Shown: positions 55,042 to 63,841 of the stretch, piece after piece
How the letters are laid out: each line of letters starts with the position of its first letter
How positions within the stretch are numbered: the first letter of the stretch is position 1
Source: Senegalia massiliensis
GTDB taxonomy: Bacteria > Bacillota > Clostridia > Tissierellales > SIT17
Reading direction: 5' to 3'
Assembly (NCBI RefSeq): GCF_900626135.1
Contig: NZ_LR130786.1
Coordinates: 186,001 to 250,000 of the forward strand
DNA: 64,000 nucleotides
The notes under the pieces: model-generated
Told to the model about the DNA's origin: nothing
What the model saw: the letters and a program-made list of their open reading frames with translations, nothing else
Database searches by the model: none
Made by a program: the position numbers and the translations under genes

Positions 55042-55073
55042 TAAAACTTCGATTTTTGAAAAATCGAAGTTTC
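55042..55073 (-). terminator. terminator of the aldo/keto reductase gene
   Basis: AAACTTCGATTTTT and its complement form a near-perfect hairpin followed by TTATTTTATTT on the minus strand, directly after the reductase gene. Confidence 0.85.
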
Positions 55074-55080
55074 GTTTATA

Positions 55081-56220
55081 TTACATTTCAAACAACTCTC
55101 TTACATTTTTAAGTTCTTTACTTATTTCTATAGATTGAGGACAATGCGTATCACAAATTTTACATTCTATACAATTTGAAGCGCTTTTTTCTTTTAACTT
55201 TTCATATCCGTTATCTTCTTCAAATACATAATAATTATTATATATACTAAAATTCTTAGGAATATCTACTCCTTGTGGACATGGCATACAATAACCACAT
55301 GCTGTACAATTTACTCTAATTCTACTTTTATAAATATCTTTTACTTTTTCAATAGTATTTAATTCTGTTTTTAATAGTGAGTTAAATTCTGCATCTTTAG
55401 CTATATTTATATTTTCTATTACTTGTTCCATTGTACTCATTCCACTAAGTAATATTGAAACTTCGGGATGATTCCAAACCCATCTTAATGCCCATTCAGC
55501 AGGTGTTTTATTACCATCTTCATTATTAAATAGTTCTATTACTTCTATAGGTAGATTATCTGAAAGCTTTCCTCCTCTTAAAGGCTCCATAATAACTATT
55601 CCAAGATCTTTTTCATATGCATATTTTAAACCTTTAAGTCCAGCTTGATAATCTTCATCCAAATAATTAAATTGTATTTGACAAAAAGAAAAATCATAAT
55701 AGTCTATAATTTCATTAAAATATTCTTGTTTATCATGATAAGAAAATCCAGCATATTTAATCTTACCTTTCTTTATAGCACTATCCAAAAATTCATCTAC
55801 GCCAAGAGATTTTAATTTTTCCCAAACTTCTTTATTTAAAGCATGTAACAAATAAAAATCTATAGAATCTATTTCAAGTCTTTCTAATTGCTCATTTAAA
55901 TATTTATTCATATCTTCTCTAGTTTCAATAAGCCATGTAGGTAATTTTGTAGCTATCTTTACTTTTTCTCTATAACCGTCTTTTATTACTTTTGCAACAA
56001 AAGGTTCACTTTTACCTTTATCACTCATACCATTACCATGATAGGGATAAGCTGTATCAAGATAATTTAATCCGTTATCTATTGCATACCTTACCATCTT
56101 TATAGATTTTTCTTCATCTATTTCAGATGAATCTCCACCAAGTAAAAGTGGAAATCTCATACATCCAAAACCAAGAATAGATACCATTTCATTAGTTTTC
56201 CCAAATCTTCTATATAACAA
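55081..56220 (-). CDS. aldo/keto reductase with C-terminal 4Fe-4S domain
   Basis: A 379-residue protein. Residues 1-290 are an AKR barrel with DTAYPYHG (catalytic Asp and Tyr), KIATKLP (Lys) and YLLHALN (His). The C-terminal part has two cluster motifs, CTACGYCMPCPQGVDIP and CIECKICDTHCPQS. This is a common clostridial AKR-ferredoxin type of unknown substrate. It starts at a TTG behind AAGGGGTG. Monocistronic. Confidence 0.9.
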   Translation of the reverse strand: MLYRRFGKTNEMVSILGFGCMRFPLLLGGDSSEIDEEKSIKMVRYAIDNGLNYLDTAYPYHGNGMSDKGKSEPFVAKVIKDGYREKVKIATKLPTWLIETREDMNKYLNEQLERLEIDSIDFYLLHALNKEVWEKLKSLGVDEFLDSAIKKGKIKYAGFSYHDKQEYFNEIIDYYDFSFCQIQFNYLDEDYQAGLKGLKYAYEKDLGIVIMEPLRGGKLSDNLPIEVIELFNNEDGNKTPAEWALRWVWNHPEVSILLSGMSTMEQVIENINIAKDAEFNSLLKTELNTIEKVKDIYKSRIRVNCTACGYCMPCPQGVDIPKNFSIYNNYYVFEEDNGYEKLKEKSASNCIECKICDTHCPQSIEISKELKNVRELFEM

Positions 56221-56361
56221 TCAATACACCCCTTTTTTTGAATTTACTGAATTTTCATATGTTAATATTATATCATTGATTTATATTAAAAAGAAATCTC
56301 ATTATATTTATGCATAATAGGTGAATTATTAAAGCTTCAGTAATTAACATTAGTACAATGA

Positions 56362-56556
56362 GTATGCTCAAAAGAAGAATCAGAAGATGTTTTACAAGAC
56401 AGTTTCATAAAAGCAATAGAATATATTGATGTAGTAAATGTTCAAAAATTCCACTCTTTGCTTTTTACTGTGACTATAAACAACTATAATAGCTATGTCA
56501 AAAGAAAAAATATTATAAAAGAAATTAATATAGAAATAGTTCAAGATATATATTAA
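56362..56556 (+). pseudogene. relic of an ECF sigma factor (region 2)
   Basis: A plus-strand frame with no start codon reads EESEDVLQDSFIKAIEYID and then LLFTVTINNYNSYVKRKN, the typical region 2 of an ECF sigma factor (EEAEDVLQE... W/FLFxIxxNxxxDYxRRKK). A stop lies just upstream, and the DNA-binding region 4 is reduced to scattered traces up to about 56630, with frame breaks. It is the only thing I recognise in the 420-base gap 56221-56639. Confidence 0.6.
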
Positions 56557-56639
56557 AATAAATAATGGGTAGTGAAATAGAATTATAATATCTTTAGAAA
56601 AAGAAAAACTATTCAAAGAAATAAGTTAATTTATCTGAT

Positions 56640-57389
56640 CTAAATTGTATCTATAAGTGCATGTAGTAATATGCATGGTGTTAATGACTTTGTTTGAATA
56701 TATATTTTGCCAAATAAAAATCCTATGTATGTTTGAATACAAGTAGATAGAACAATAATTACAGAGATTTCATTATAACCTAAAATATGAGTCAAACCAA
56801 AAATAACAGATTGAATTATGTTGGCTTTATCTTCTCTTATTTCAAATGCAAGTAATCCACTTAAAAAAAATCCTCTGAAAAGTACTTCCTCTACTATACT
56901 TGGATAATATAATTTTTGTATGAAATTTTTTATATAATAACTAATTGTGTTAATCTCTGTTAAAGAGTTAATAATAGTTACCAGTTCTAACAAAATAAAT
57001 ATAGATACAACTATAAAAAAACTTTTAGGAGTTATACTCCAGTTAAAATCACTTAGTCTTACTTTGAATAAATAACCTAGTAAAATAGTCATTGTCAATG
57101 GTAATTGGAATAGTAATCTCAATTGATTAAGTGTATAATTATCTGTATTTATACCATAACTAAAAAGTTGAATACCAATATATACTAAATAAATAAAAAT
57201 AAATGCATACAAAAAGTTTTTTTCTTTTTTGATATCACTTTTGTAATTTATTAATTGATTTTTAAAAATAATTAATGCTAGTAAAGAAAGTATACATGTT
57301 AATATAAAATTTGTATGAAATAAAAAAATCAAAATTAGACATATAATAACAAAAAACACTTCTATTAATGATAACTTTTTATCATACAT
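56640..57389 (-). CDS. CPBP-family intramembrane glutamic protease
   Basis: A 249-residue membrane protein with about seven helices. The CPBP/Abi motifs are SIVEEVLFRGFFLSG (catalytic Glu pair, about residue 164), FGLTHILG (His, about residue 203) and a final His in LLHALID. Members process membrane proteins or take part in bacteriocin immunity. A GAGGTG site selects the ATG giving MYDKKLSLIE; the frame extends 12 codons further. It precedes no other gene on the strand. Confidence 0.85.
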   Translation of the reverse strand: MYDKKLSLIEVFFVIICLILIFLFHTNFILTCILSLLALIIFKNQLINYKSDIKKEKNFLYAFIFIYLVYIGIQLFSYGINTDNYTLNQLRLLFQLPLTMTILLGYLFKVRLSDFNWSITPKSFFIVVSIFILLELVTIINSLTEINTISYYIKNFIQKLYYPSIVEEVLFRGFFLSGLLAFEIREDKANIIQSVIFGLTHILGYNEISVIIVLSTCIQTYIGFLFGKIYIQTKSLTPCILLHALIDTI

Positions 57390-57444
57390 CTCAATACTCA
57401 CCTCTATTTTTCTAAAAAATATCACTTATACTATTTAATTTCTC

Positions 57445-58320
57445 TCAAACAATCGGTATATAAATCTCTACCAAATGCTTATCTCCTTCTTCCTCTATAG
57501 GAGGGTAATGCTCAAAAGAAAACCTATCATCAGGTTTATAACAACTATTTGGAAGCCACTCTGTGTACATATAATACCAAGCTTTGCCATATTCATTTGA
57601 GTCTACCATAAAACTTCCAACCCCATATAATCCTTCTGAAAGAGTCAGTACACCAATATCCCCACTAATTGCAACATTTCTGTCAACAGACATACAGACG
57701 CTGATTCGTAAATCTTTTTGGTCTGTTTCATTTCCAAAATCATGATATATAACAAACCATCTTGAATCTGCTGAAATAAGATTTCTTTGATTTGCCCATT
57801 GATATAATTTGTTAAACAAATGAGAAAAAAGCTCACTATCTCCTTTATATGGTCCTGTATATCTAGTATAAATTAACTTAATTTCCTTTTCATTTCGTAT
57901 TTCAATATCTAGTGGTTCAATACTCATGTCAATCTCATGAAAGGACTGACAAACAAAATCAGATTTACTTACAATCCCATTTGTTTTTCGATAGTTACTA
58001 CCGCTAATCCCATATTTAGATTTAAAAGCCTTAGCAAAAGAGGCTTGACTAGAAAATCCGACACTCATAGAGATATCAATTATTGATCTCTTTTTATCTG
58101 CTAAAAGCATATAAGCTGCCCTTTCCAATCGTATCCTTTTGATGAATCCATATAAGCTTTCTCCTGTCATAACTCTAAATATTCTTTGAAAATGATATTC
58201 ACTAAAATTAGCTATTTGAGATAGTTGTTTAGTTGAAAGAGATTTATCTAGATGGTTTTCTATATAATCTTGTACTTTATTAATTTGTTTAATATAAGGA
58301 TTTTCATCTTTTATATGCAT
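57445..58320 (-). CDS. AraC-family regulator with GyrI-like effector domain
   Basis: A 291-residue regulator. Residues 8-108 are the two helix-turn-helix units of AraC/XylS proteins (LDKSLSTKQLSQIANFSEYH, IIDISMSVGFSSQASFAKAF). Residues 125-291 form a GyrI/BmrR-like ligand domain ending PPIEEEGDKHLVEIYIPI. Such proteins (Rob/MarA-like with GyrI domain) respond to drugs or hydrophobic ligands. It lies 114 bases downstream of the UvrA-fusion gene on the same strand. Confidence 0.92.
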   Translation of the reverse strand: MHIKDENPYIKQINKVQDYIENHLDKSLSTKQLSQIANFSEYHFQRIFRVMTGESLYGFIKRIRLERAAYMLLADKKRSIIDISMSVGFSSQASFAKAFKSKYGISGSNYRKTNGIVSKSDFVCQSFHEIDMSIEPLDIEIRNEKEIKLIYTRYTGPYKGDSELFSHLFNKLYQWANQRNLISADSRWFVIYHDFGNETDQKDLRISVCMSVDRNVAISGDIGVLTLSEGLYGVGSFMVDSNEYGKAWYYMYTEWLPNSCYKPDDRFSFEHYPPIEEEGDKHLVEIYIPIV

Positions 58321-58434
58321 ATAACATCACCTTAATTCTTTTGATAAATCGTATCATATTTAAGACTACTTAATCAATTGTTTCTATTTCAAATTGTACA
58401 CAACAATTATTATAGTCTAAGTACTAAATCTACA

Positions 58435-61400
58435 TCATTTCTTTTGATAACCAGCTTTGATAATATGCCCTCCTTGATTTCCTCCCCTTGGACCCATTTC
58501 TATAATGTAGTCACATGACTTAATCATTTTAAAGTTATGTTCAATTATAATAATAGTAGCACCTTTTTCTTTCAGTTCCATTAAAACCCCTATCACCTTT
58601 TCAATATCATCTTCATGTAGGCCAGTTGTTGGTTCATCTAAAATATAAAGAGTATTTTTACAATCCTTTTTGTATAATTCTTTGGCCAACTTTATTCTCT
58701 GTGCTTCACCACCTGACAAAGTTGAAGCATTTTGACCAATCTTAAGGTAACCTAAGCCAACTTTATTTAACATAGACAGCTGTCTAACAATCTCCTTTTC
58801 TTCCTGAAAGACCTCTACTAAATCATGAATCTCAATATCAAGAATATCTCCTATAGATAAATCTTTTCTTTTAACTTCTAGCACCTCTTTAGAATACCTT
58901 TTACCATAGCATTTATTACAAGGAAAATGTACATCGTCCATATAGTGCATATTAACTAAAACCTCTCCGAGACCACTACACTCTGGACATTGCCCCTTCT
59001 TTGAATTAAAGCTAAAAAATTCTTTTGAAAGATTAGTATTTTTTGCTTGTTTAGTATCTGCATAGCACTTTCTTATTAAGTCAAACACACCAGTATAGGT
59101 GCCAGGATTAGATCTTGAGTTACTACCTATTGGTTTCTGATTGACATGGCAAACATCTTCAAATGATTCTACACCGATTACTTGTTGAAACGACCCTAAC
59201 TCCTCCACATTTCTTCCTAATGATTTCATGAGATAAGGATACAAAGTCTTTGATATGAGACTGCTTTTCCCAGAACCACTAACGCCTATAACTGCTGTCA
59301 TCATACCAATTGGTATTTCCACGTCAACATTTTGTAGATTATTGGTAGTAACCCCTTTAAGTTGAATATAGGAAATCTTTCTAGTATCAAGAAATTCCTC
59401 CGCAACCTCTTTGTTTTTATCTTGATATCTATCATTTACAATTTGAATGTCATCAAAGTCATCATTATAACCATTTAGTTTAAGCTGTTGTTCAATTTCT
59501 TGTCGGTTTTTTACAGAAATTAAATTTCCACCATATCGCCCAGCCTTTGGTCCCATTTTAATATGCATGTCAGCTATGGTCATAAAACTTTTTTTATGTT
59601 CTACAATGATAACTGTATTTCCATGTTTTTTTAAATCTACTATGGTATTCATTAAAAAGCTATAATCTCTTGGGTGTAATCCCTTTGAAGGTTCATCCAT
59701 AATATAAAGAATATTTGATAGTCCTGTTCCAAATTGTGTAGCTAACTTCAGACGCTGAGCTTCTCCACCAGACAAACTAGGTATACTTCTATCAACTGTT
59801 ATATAACTTAATCCTACATCTTGTATTCGTTTTAATCTTTGATTTAGCTTTATAAAAAGCATTTTAGTTTTATCTTGCTGATATTTTGTAAGTTGCCTGT
59901 AAACTCTATGGCACCACATCCGTAGATCATCAATGCTTTGTTTCACAATCTCAGGATATCTGTACCCATATATATTAACCAACCTACCATCCTCTAATAA
60001 ACGTTCACCTTGACAACGGCTACAGATCTTTTTTGACATATATCTCTTTGTTCTATCAATACCTCTTATAGTTTTGGTATCATGGGTCAATCTTTGAATA
60101 AGATTGACGGCTCCTTCAACAGGCCTTGTAATAACTCCACTTCTTCCATTTGAATTCTCATATTGTAGGCTCACTTCACGCCCATTTGAACCATAAAAGA
60201 ATTGATGTTTAAATTCCTCTGGCAAATTTAAAAATGGTAACTCAATATCCACATTTAAATCATCAGCTAAAGCCAAAATCTCTCCTCTCATCCAATTTGC
60301 ATTTGGTTTCTTTTTATGTTTTCTTAAATCACCATATAGTGATGAAGCACTGTCTAGCAATGATTTCTCTGGAAATTCAACAATCTTATCTACATCTATA
60401 CTCTTCTCTACTCCTAAACCTTTGCAAACTGGACACATATAATCTGGATTATTATAGCTAAATACTTGAGGTATTAAATCAAATAAAATTTCACCACATC
60501 CATTACAAACATTAGTATTATCAACAACTCGATGACATATTGGACATACTCGCTCACCAATAGTTGCAAATACAAGTCTTAATATATCTGTTATCTTAGT
60601 TACTGATCCCACTGTAGATCTAGGATTAACTCCTAGAGTTTTTTGTTTAATCGCTATAGCTGGTTGTAATCCAGTTATATTGTCAACATATGTCTTGGAA
60701 AATGTATCAGTTAACATTTGATTTGAAAGCACTAAATCCATAAACTGTTTTTGACTCTCAGCATAGATTGTATCAAAAGCTAAACTAGATTTACCACTAC
60801 CACTAACACCAGAAATTAGATTAACACTATTTTTAAGAATGGATACATATACATTTTTCAGATTATGAATATGTGCATTATATATATGTATCTCTTGGTT
60901 ATTATATTCATCTTTTATAACACTATCAGTCTCAATTTCATCACAAAAATCAGAATACTGATCACTTATTGTTATATTTTTTTGGCAGTTTTTATCCGAT
61001 GTATCTATCTCTTTTGGCTTATCAAAGCTTTTATAGTTCGTCCAGTGCGATACCCAAGGAGGTAAAGTAGCTCCCTCTATTTTATCCACTGATGGTTGAT
61101 AAAACATAATTTGAAATATTTTTGACCCTGGAAACCCGTCAAAGCCTTCAATATAAATAATACCATTATGATAATCTACCTGCTCTACACGTACAACTGT
61201 TGATCCTATTGGATTTGGTCGGACTGGCGATCTTGTTGCAAATATTCCCATATTAGGTGCATTATTATAAGGAGGATTACACGTTCTATTCCTTCGAAAA
61301 GAGTCTTTATCAAAGCGATGAAAATACCATAAAATTCTAATATAGTCACCTTTCTTGATAAATTGAGTACTATCAGAACTAAATTTAATATCACCAAGTA

Positions 61401-61839
61401 TATTTTTCTCAAGTTTAATTACTTCTCTGTTACCATACATACTGTACTCACCAATGATATAATCTAAATAATTTAGGCAAAATCTATTTTCAGGTTCTTC
61501 TCCGCTAAGTATAACTTCTTCAGCAGGATAATAAGGCTTTATATCAATCAATTGCCCTAAAGATTTTCTCTTATCAAACCTTTCTAATTCAGTAGTATTT
61601 TTTTGAGTGTTCAGTATATAATTCTCTGGTATTTTGAGTATGACTTGGCCTATCTTTTCATTAATTTCTAGAATTTTCGTTACATATACTTCAATTCTAT
61701 CTTTTATAAGGGAATACAACATACAATGAGAAAACATATCTAGCTTATTCAATGCTTTTTCATATCCTTCATGTAAATTTACAAGAATTACTTCATTCTT
61801 ATCTTCTATACATAATGTTCCAATTTCTAGCCATTTCAT
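58435..61839 (-). CDS. TrmO/TsaA-like modules fused to a UvrA-type ABC ATPase
   Basis: A 1134-residue protein. Residues 1-105 look like a reduced TrmO-like module ending GQLIDIKPYYP. Residues 125-270 are a second module with GIFATRSPVRPNPIG (201-212 region) and a C-terminal PPWVSHWTNYK as in TrmO-type methyltransferases; its usual DGTPVLDIKPY strand is altered to DGFPGSKIFQIMFY. From residue 320 it is UvrA-like: Walker A GVSGSGKSSLAF, Zn knuckles CPVCKGLG and CSRCQGE, LSGGEAQRLKLA, DEPSKGLHP, a second GVSGSGKSSLIS, CPECSGLG, LSGGEAQRIKLA and DEPTTGLHED. The UvrB-binding region between the first Walker A and the first Zn finger is short, as in class II UvrA paralogues (UvrA2/DrrC type). Adjacent AraC/GyrI regulator suggests a response to DNA-binding drugs. 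Confidence 0.85.
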   Translation of the reverse strand: MKWLEIGTLCIEDKNEVILVNLHEGYEKALNKLDMFSHCMLYSLIKDRIEVYVTKILEINEKIGQVILKIPENYILNTQKNTTELERFDKRKSLGQLIDIKPYYPAEEVILSGEEPENRFCLNYLDYIIGEYSMYGNREVIKLEKNILGDIKFSSDSTQFIKKGDYIRILWYFHRFDKDSFRRNRTCNPPYNNAPNMGIFATRSPVRPNPIGSTVVRVEQVDYHNGIIYIEGFDGFPGSKIFQIMFYQPSVDKIEGATLPPWVSHWTNYKSFDKPKEIDTSDKNCQKNITISDQYSDFCDEIETDSVIKDEYNNQEIHIYNAHIHNLKNVYVSILKNSVNLISGVSGSGKSSLAFDTIYAESQKQFMDLVLSNQMLTDTFSKTYVDNITGLQPAIAIKQKTLGVNPRSTVGSVTKITDILRLVFATIGERVCPICHRVVDNTNVCNGCGEILFDLIPQVFSYNNPDYMCPVCKGLGVEKSIDVDKIVEFPEKSLLDSASSLYGDLRKHKKKPNANWMRGEILALADDLNVDIELPFLNLPEEFKHQFFYGSNGREVSLQYENSNGRSGVITRPVEGAVNLIQRLTHDTKTIRGIDRTKRYMSKKICSRCQGERLLEDGRLVNIYGYRYPEIVKQSIDDLRMWCHRVYRQLTKYQQDKTKMLFIKLNQRLKRIQDVGLSYITVDRSIPSLSGGEAQRLKLATQFGTGLSNILYIMDEPSKGLHPRDYSFLMNTIVDLKKHGNTVIIVEHKKSFMTIADMHIKMGPKAGRYGGNLISVKNRQEIEQQLKLNGYNDDFDDIQIVNDRYQDKNKEVAEEFLDTRKISYIQLKGVTTNNLQNVDVEIPIGMMTAVIGVSGSGKSSLISKTLYPYLMKSLGRNVEELGSFQQVIGVESFEDVCHVNQKPIGSNSRSNPGTYTGVFDLIRKCYADTKQAKNTNLSKEFFSFNSKKGQCPECSGLGEVLVNMHYMDDVHFPCNKCYGKRYSKEVLEVKRKDLSIGDILDIEIHDLVEVFQEEKEIVRQLSMLNKVGLGYLKIGQNASTLSGGEAQRIKLAKELYKKDCKNTLYILDEPTTGLHEDDIEKVIGVLMELKEKGATIIIIEHNFKMIKSCDYIIEMGPRGGNQGGHIIKAGYQKK

Positions 61840-62021
61840 AATGATCCTCCTATTCTCTTAACCATCTGAAACCATTATATCAATTGTTAGTAAAAAATAC
61901 TTTTCCATTAATGCTATACTACTATGGCTATCCATAATTTTGATAAAAATCATCAGTATAGTCAAGATTACAAAAAATAATGAGTATCTATTTTTAAATC
62001 TATTAATAATATAACTGAAAA

Positions 62022-62456
62022 CTATTCATTTTTTGTCCATGTCATTATATATTCCATAAATCCTGAATCTTCATTTTGTTGCTCTTTTTTCACTATAAAA
62101 CCACAATGTATATAAAAATTAACTGAAGATATATTTTCAGTATAAACTGCTAATTCTAAAGGTGAATATAAAGATTTACAATAGTTTAGTAGTTTTTTGC
62201 CTATGCCTTGTCCTTGATACTCTTCTAAAACAAATAAGGCACCAATAAATGCATTGTCTATAACACTTATAAATCCTTTAATCATACTATTTTCTTTATA
62301 AATAAAAGTTGTGGAACCAGGCATATATTGATATTTAACAAGGTTATAATTTTTAATCCAATACTTTTCTGGTATAAAACTATGAGCAGTAATGTTAGTC
62401 TTTAACCAGATATTCATAATTTCTTCAATTTCAAACTTTTCTAATTGTTTAATCAT
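62022..62456 (-). CDS. GNAT-family N-acetyltransferase
   Basis: A 144-residue GNAT protein. The acetyl-CoA loop EEYQGQGIGKKLL is at about residues 79-91 and the C-terminal VNFYIHCGF strand-turn at about 111-119. Substrate unknown. An AAGGAG site precedes the ATG. It lies 40 bases after the MBL hydrolase on the same strand. Confidence 0.85.
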   Translation of the reverse strand: MIKQLEKFEIEEIMNIWLKTNITAHSFIPEKYWIKNYNLVKYQYMPGSTTFIYKENSMIKGFISVIDNAFIGALFVLEEYQGQGIGKKLLNYCKSLYSPLELAVYTENISSVNFYIHCGFIVKKEQQNEDSGFMEYIMTWTKNE

Positions 62457-62496
62457 TTTTTCTCTCCTTATTTTACATATTAATTATACAAATCTG

Positions 62497-63225
62497 TTAA
62501 TCTAAAATAATACTTTGTAATGATTCTTTAATATCTTTTATATATGTTCCGCCATGATAGCATATAATTCTATCTATTTCATAATTTAATAACTTATTTA
62601 TAGATTTTTTTGCATTATCTATATCTAAAGTATACTGTGGATATGGTATCATCAATTTATCATTTTCTACTATTAATGCATCTCCTGAAATTAATGTTTT
62701 ACTACTTTCCAAATAAACTGAAATATGGCCTGGCATATGCCCTGGGGTAGCAATTATTTCCATACCTCCAAACCAAGAAAAAGAATCCCTATCTTTTAAG
62801 CACATGTCTACCTGAACATTTTCTACTTTTTGAATAAAACGCTGAAACTCCTTTGCACTTTCCTTTTCCTCCTCAGGAATTTTATCGTATATGGCCTCTG
62901 CTTGCTGTAATCTTAAAGATTTTTCCTTACCACTAATATATTTTTCATCATCAATCGATGAGAGAACCTTTATATGTGGGTACTCTCTTTTAAACTCTGC
63001 CAAAGCTCCCATATGATCAAAATCATGATGTGTTATAATTATTTTTGTTAATTTACTAATATCCACTCCATCCTTTTTGGCAGCACCCTTTATTAAATGC
63101 AAAAAATTAGGATATCCACAATCAATTAAAATAACTTCACTTTTATCACTTAATATAACTGGATAAATGGTATTTTTATCACCATTAAAATCAAACTTTA
63201 TTTCTAAAACCGCTAGTTTATTCAT
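62497..63225 (-). CDS. MBL-fold hydrolase
   Basis: A 242-residue metallo-beta-lactamase-fold protein. Metal motif THHDFDHMG is near residue 65, TPGHMPGHIS near 161, SGDAL near 176 and CYHGG near 223. The arrangement resembles glyoxalase II or lactonase-type members; substrate unknown. A GGAGGAG site precedes the ATG. Confidence 0.88.
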   Translation of the reverse strand: MNKLAVLEIKFDFNGDKNTIYPVILSDKSEVILIDCGYPNFLHLIKGAAKKDGVDISKLTKIIITHHDFDHMGALAEFKREYPHIKVLSSIDDEKYISGKEKSLRLQQAEAIYDKIPEEEKESAKEFQRFIQKVENVQVDMCLKDRDSFSWFGGMEIIATPGHMPGHISVYLESSKTLISGDALIVENDKLMIPYPQYTLDIDNAKKSINKLLNYEIDRIICYHGGTYIKDIKESLQSIILD

Positions 63226-63341
63226 TAGTTTACTCCTCCATAATATATTTATAAATATATTAACCTTACTTTCTATAATTACTCAAGTTCTTAAACGATT
63301 CTGTATCAAAGTTGTTCATATTTACCTGTAATATTTCAACT

Positions 63342-63392
63342 AAAAAAATCGGTATTAAATTATCTAAATGGATAATAATTACCGATTTTTTT
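63342..63392 (-). terminator. terminator of the CD3324-like gene
   Basis: AAAAAAATCGGTA and TACCGATTTTTTT enclose a loop region of about 22 bases. It lies directly after the stop codon of the CD3324-like gene on the minus strand. Confidence 0.85.
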
Positions 63393-63394
63393 AA

Positions 63395-63667
63395 TTATAT
63401 ATTCTTTTGTTGTCTAATTATTCTTCTTATACTATGTTCAGAGAGGTAATAATTCTGTGCAAGTTTTTTAATAGATATTCCTTCATTATATTTATTAAAA
63501 ATTTCTTTGTTTCTTTTTTTTAAAATGTCTTTTGTTAAAGTATTTTCTCCCCAAACTTTTTTATTGTCATATTTTATTGGTATATATAAATATCCACCCT
63601 CTATATATTCTTGAATGAGTTGGACAATATATTCTGGCAGTATATTTTGTGCATTTTCATATTTCAT
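63395..63667 (-). CDS. CD3324-family putative DNA-binding protein (Mor-like)
   Basis: A 90-residue protein starting MKYENAQNILPEYIVQLIQE, with a central VWGENTLTKDILKKRNKEIF and a C-terminal helix-turn-helix SIKKLAQNYYLSEHSIRRII. It matches the CD3324 family in Clostridia, related to Mor-type transcription activators. A GGGAG site selects the ATG at 63667. Function unknown. Confidence 0.8.
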   Translation of the reverse strand: MKYENAQNILPEYIVQLIQEYIEGGYLYIPIKYDNKKVWGENTLTKDILKKRNKEIFNKYNEGISIKKLAQNYYLSEHSIRRIIRQQKNI

Positions 63668-63739
63668 ATCTTTTGCTCCCATCTACTTTGATATCCCTAA
63701 ATAATGAAGCAAAGAGCACACAAAATAACATTACCTAAA

Positions 63740-63841
63740 TTAGTCTATTAAATTAGGCCCTGAACAAATCATTGTTCTGTTTATTCTGTGTAATCTTTGC
63801 ACAGAGCCAAAGTAGGCAGTATGTTTTATCATATAATTCAT
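63740..63841 (-). CDS. possible 33-residue leader or small protein
   Basis: A strong GGAGGG site precedes an ATG opening a 34-codon frame, MNYMIKHTAYFGSVQRLHRI and ending SGPNLID. It lies about 70 bases upstream of the CD3324-like gene in a 330-base gap and may share its transcript. No known family; the ribosome binding site is the main evidence. The remaining stretch 63842-64000 shows nothing I can support. Confidence 0.3.
   Translation of the reverse strand: MNYMIKHTAYFGSVQRLHRINRTMICSGPNLID

Noticed and set aside
56359-56361. In-frame TGA before the sigma-factor fragment as a further selenocysteine codon
   Set aside because: No start codon or coding-like sequence precedes it, no hairpin of the right placement follows, and the downstream part is itself broken; decay explains it better.
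56392-56616. 74-codon minus-strand frame opposite the sigma relic
   Set aside because: Hydrophobic shadow without ribosome binding site; the plus strand carries the recognisable protein remnant.
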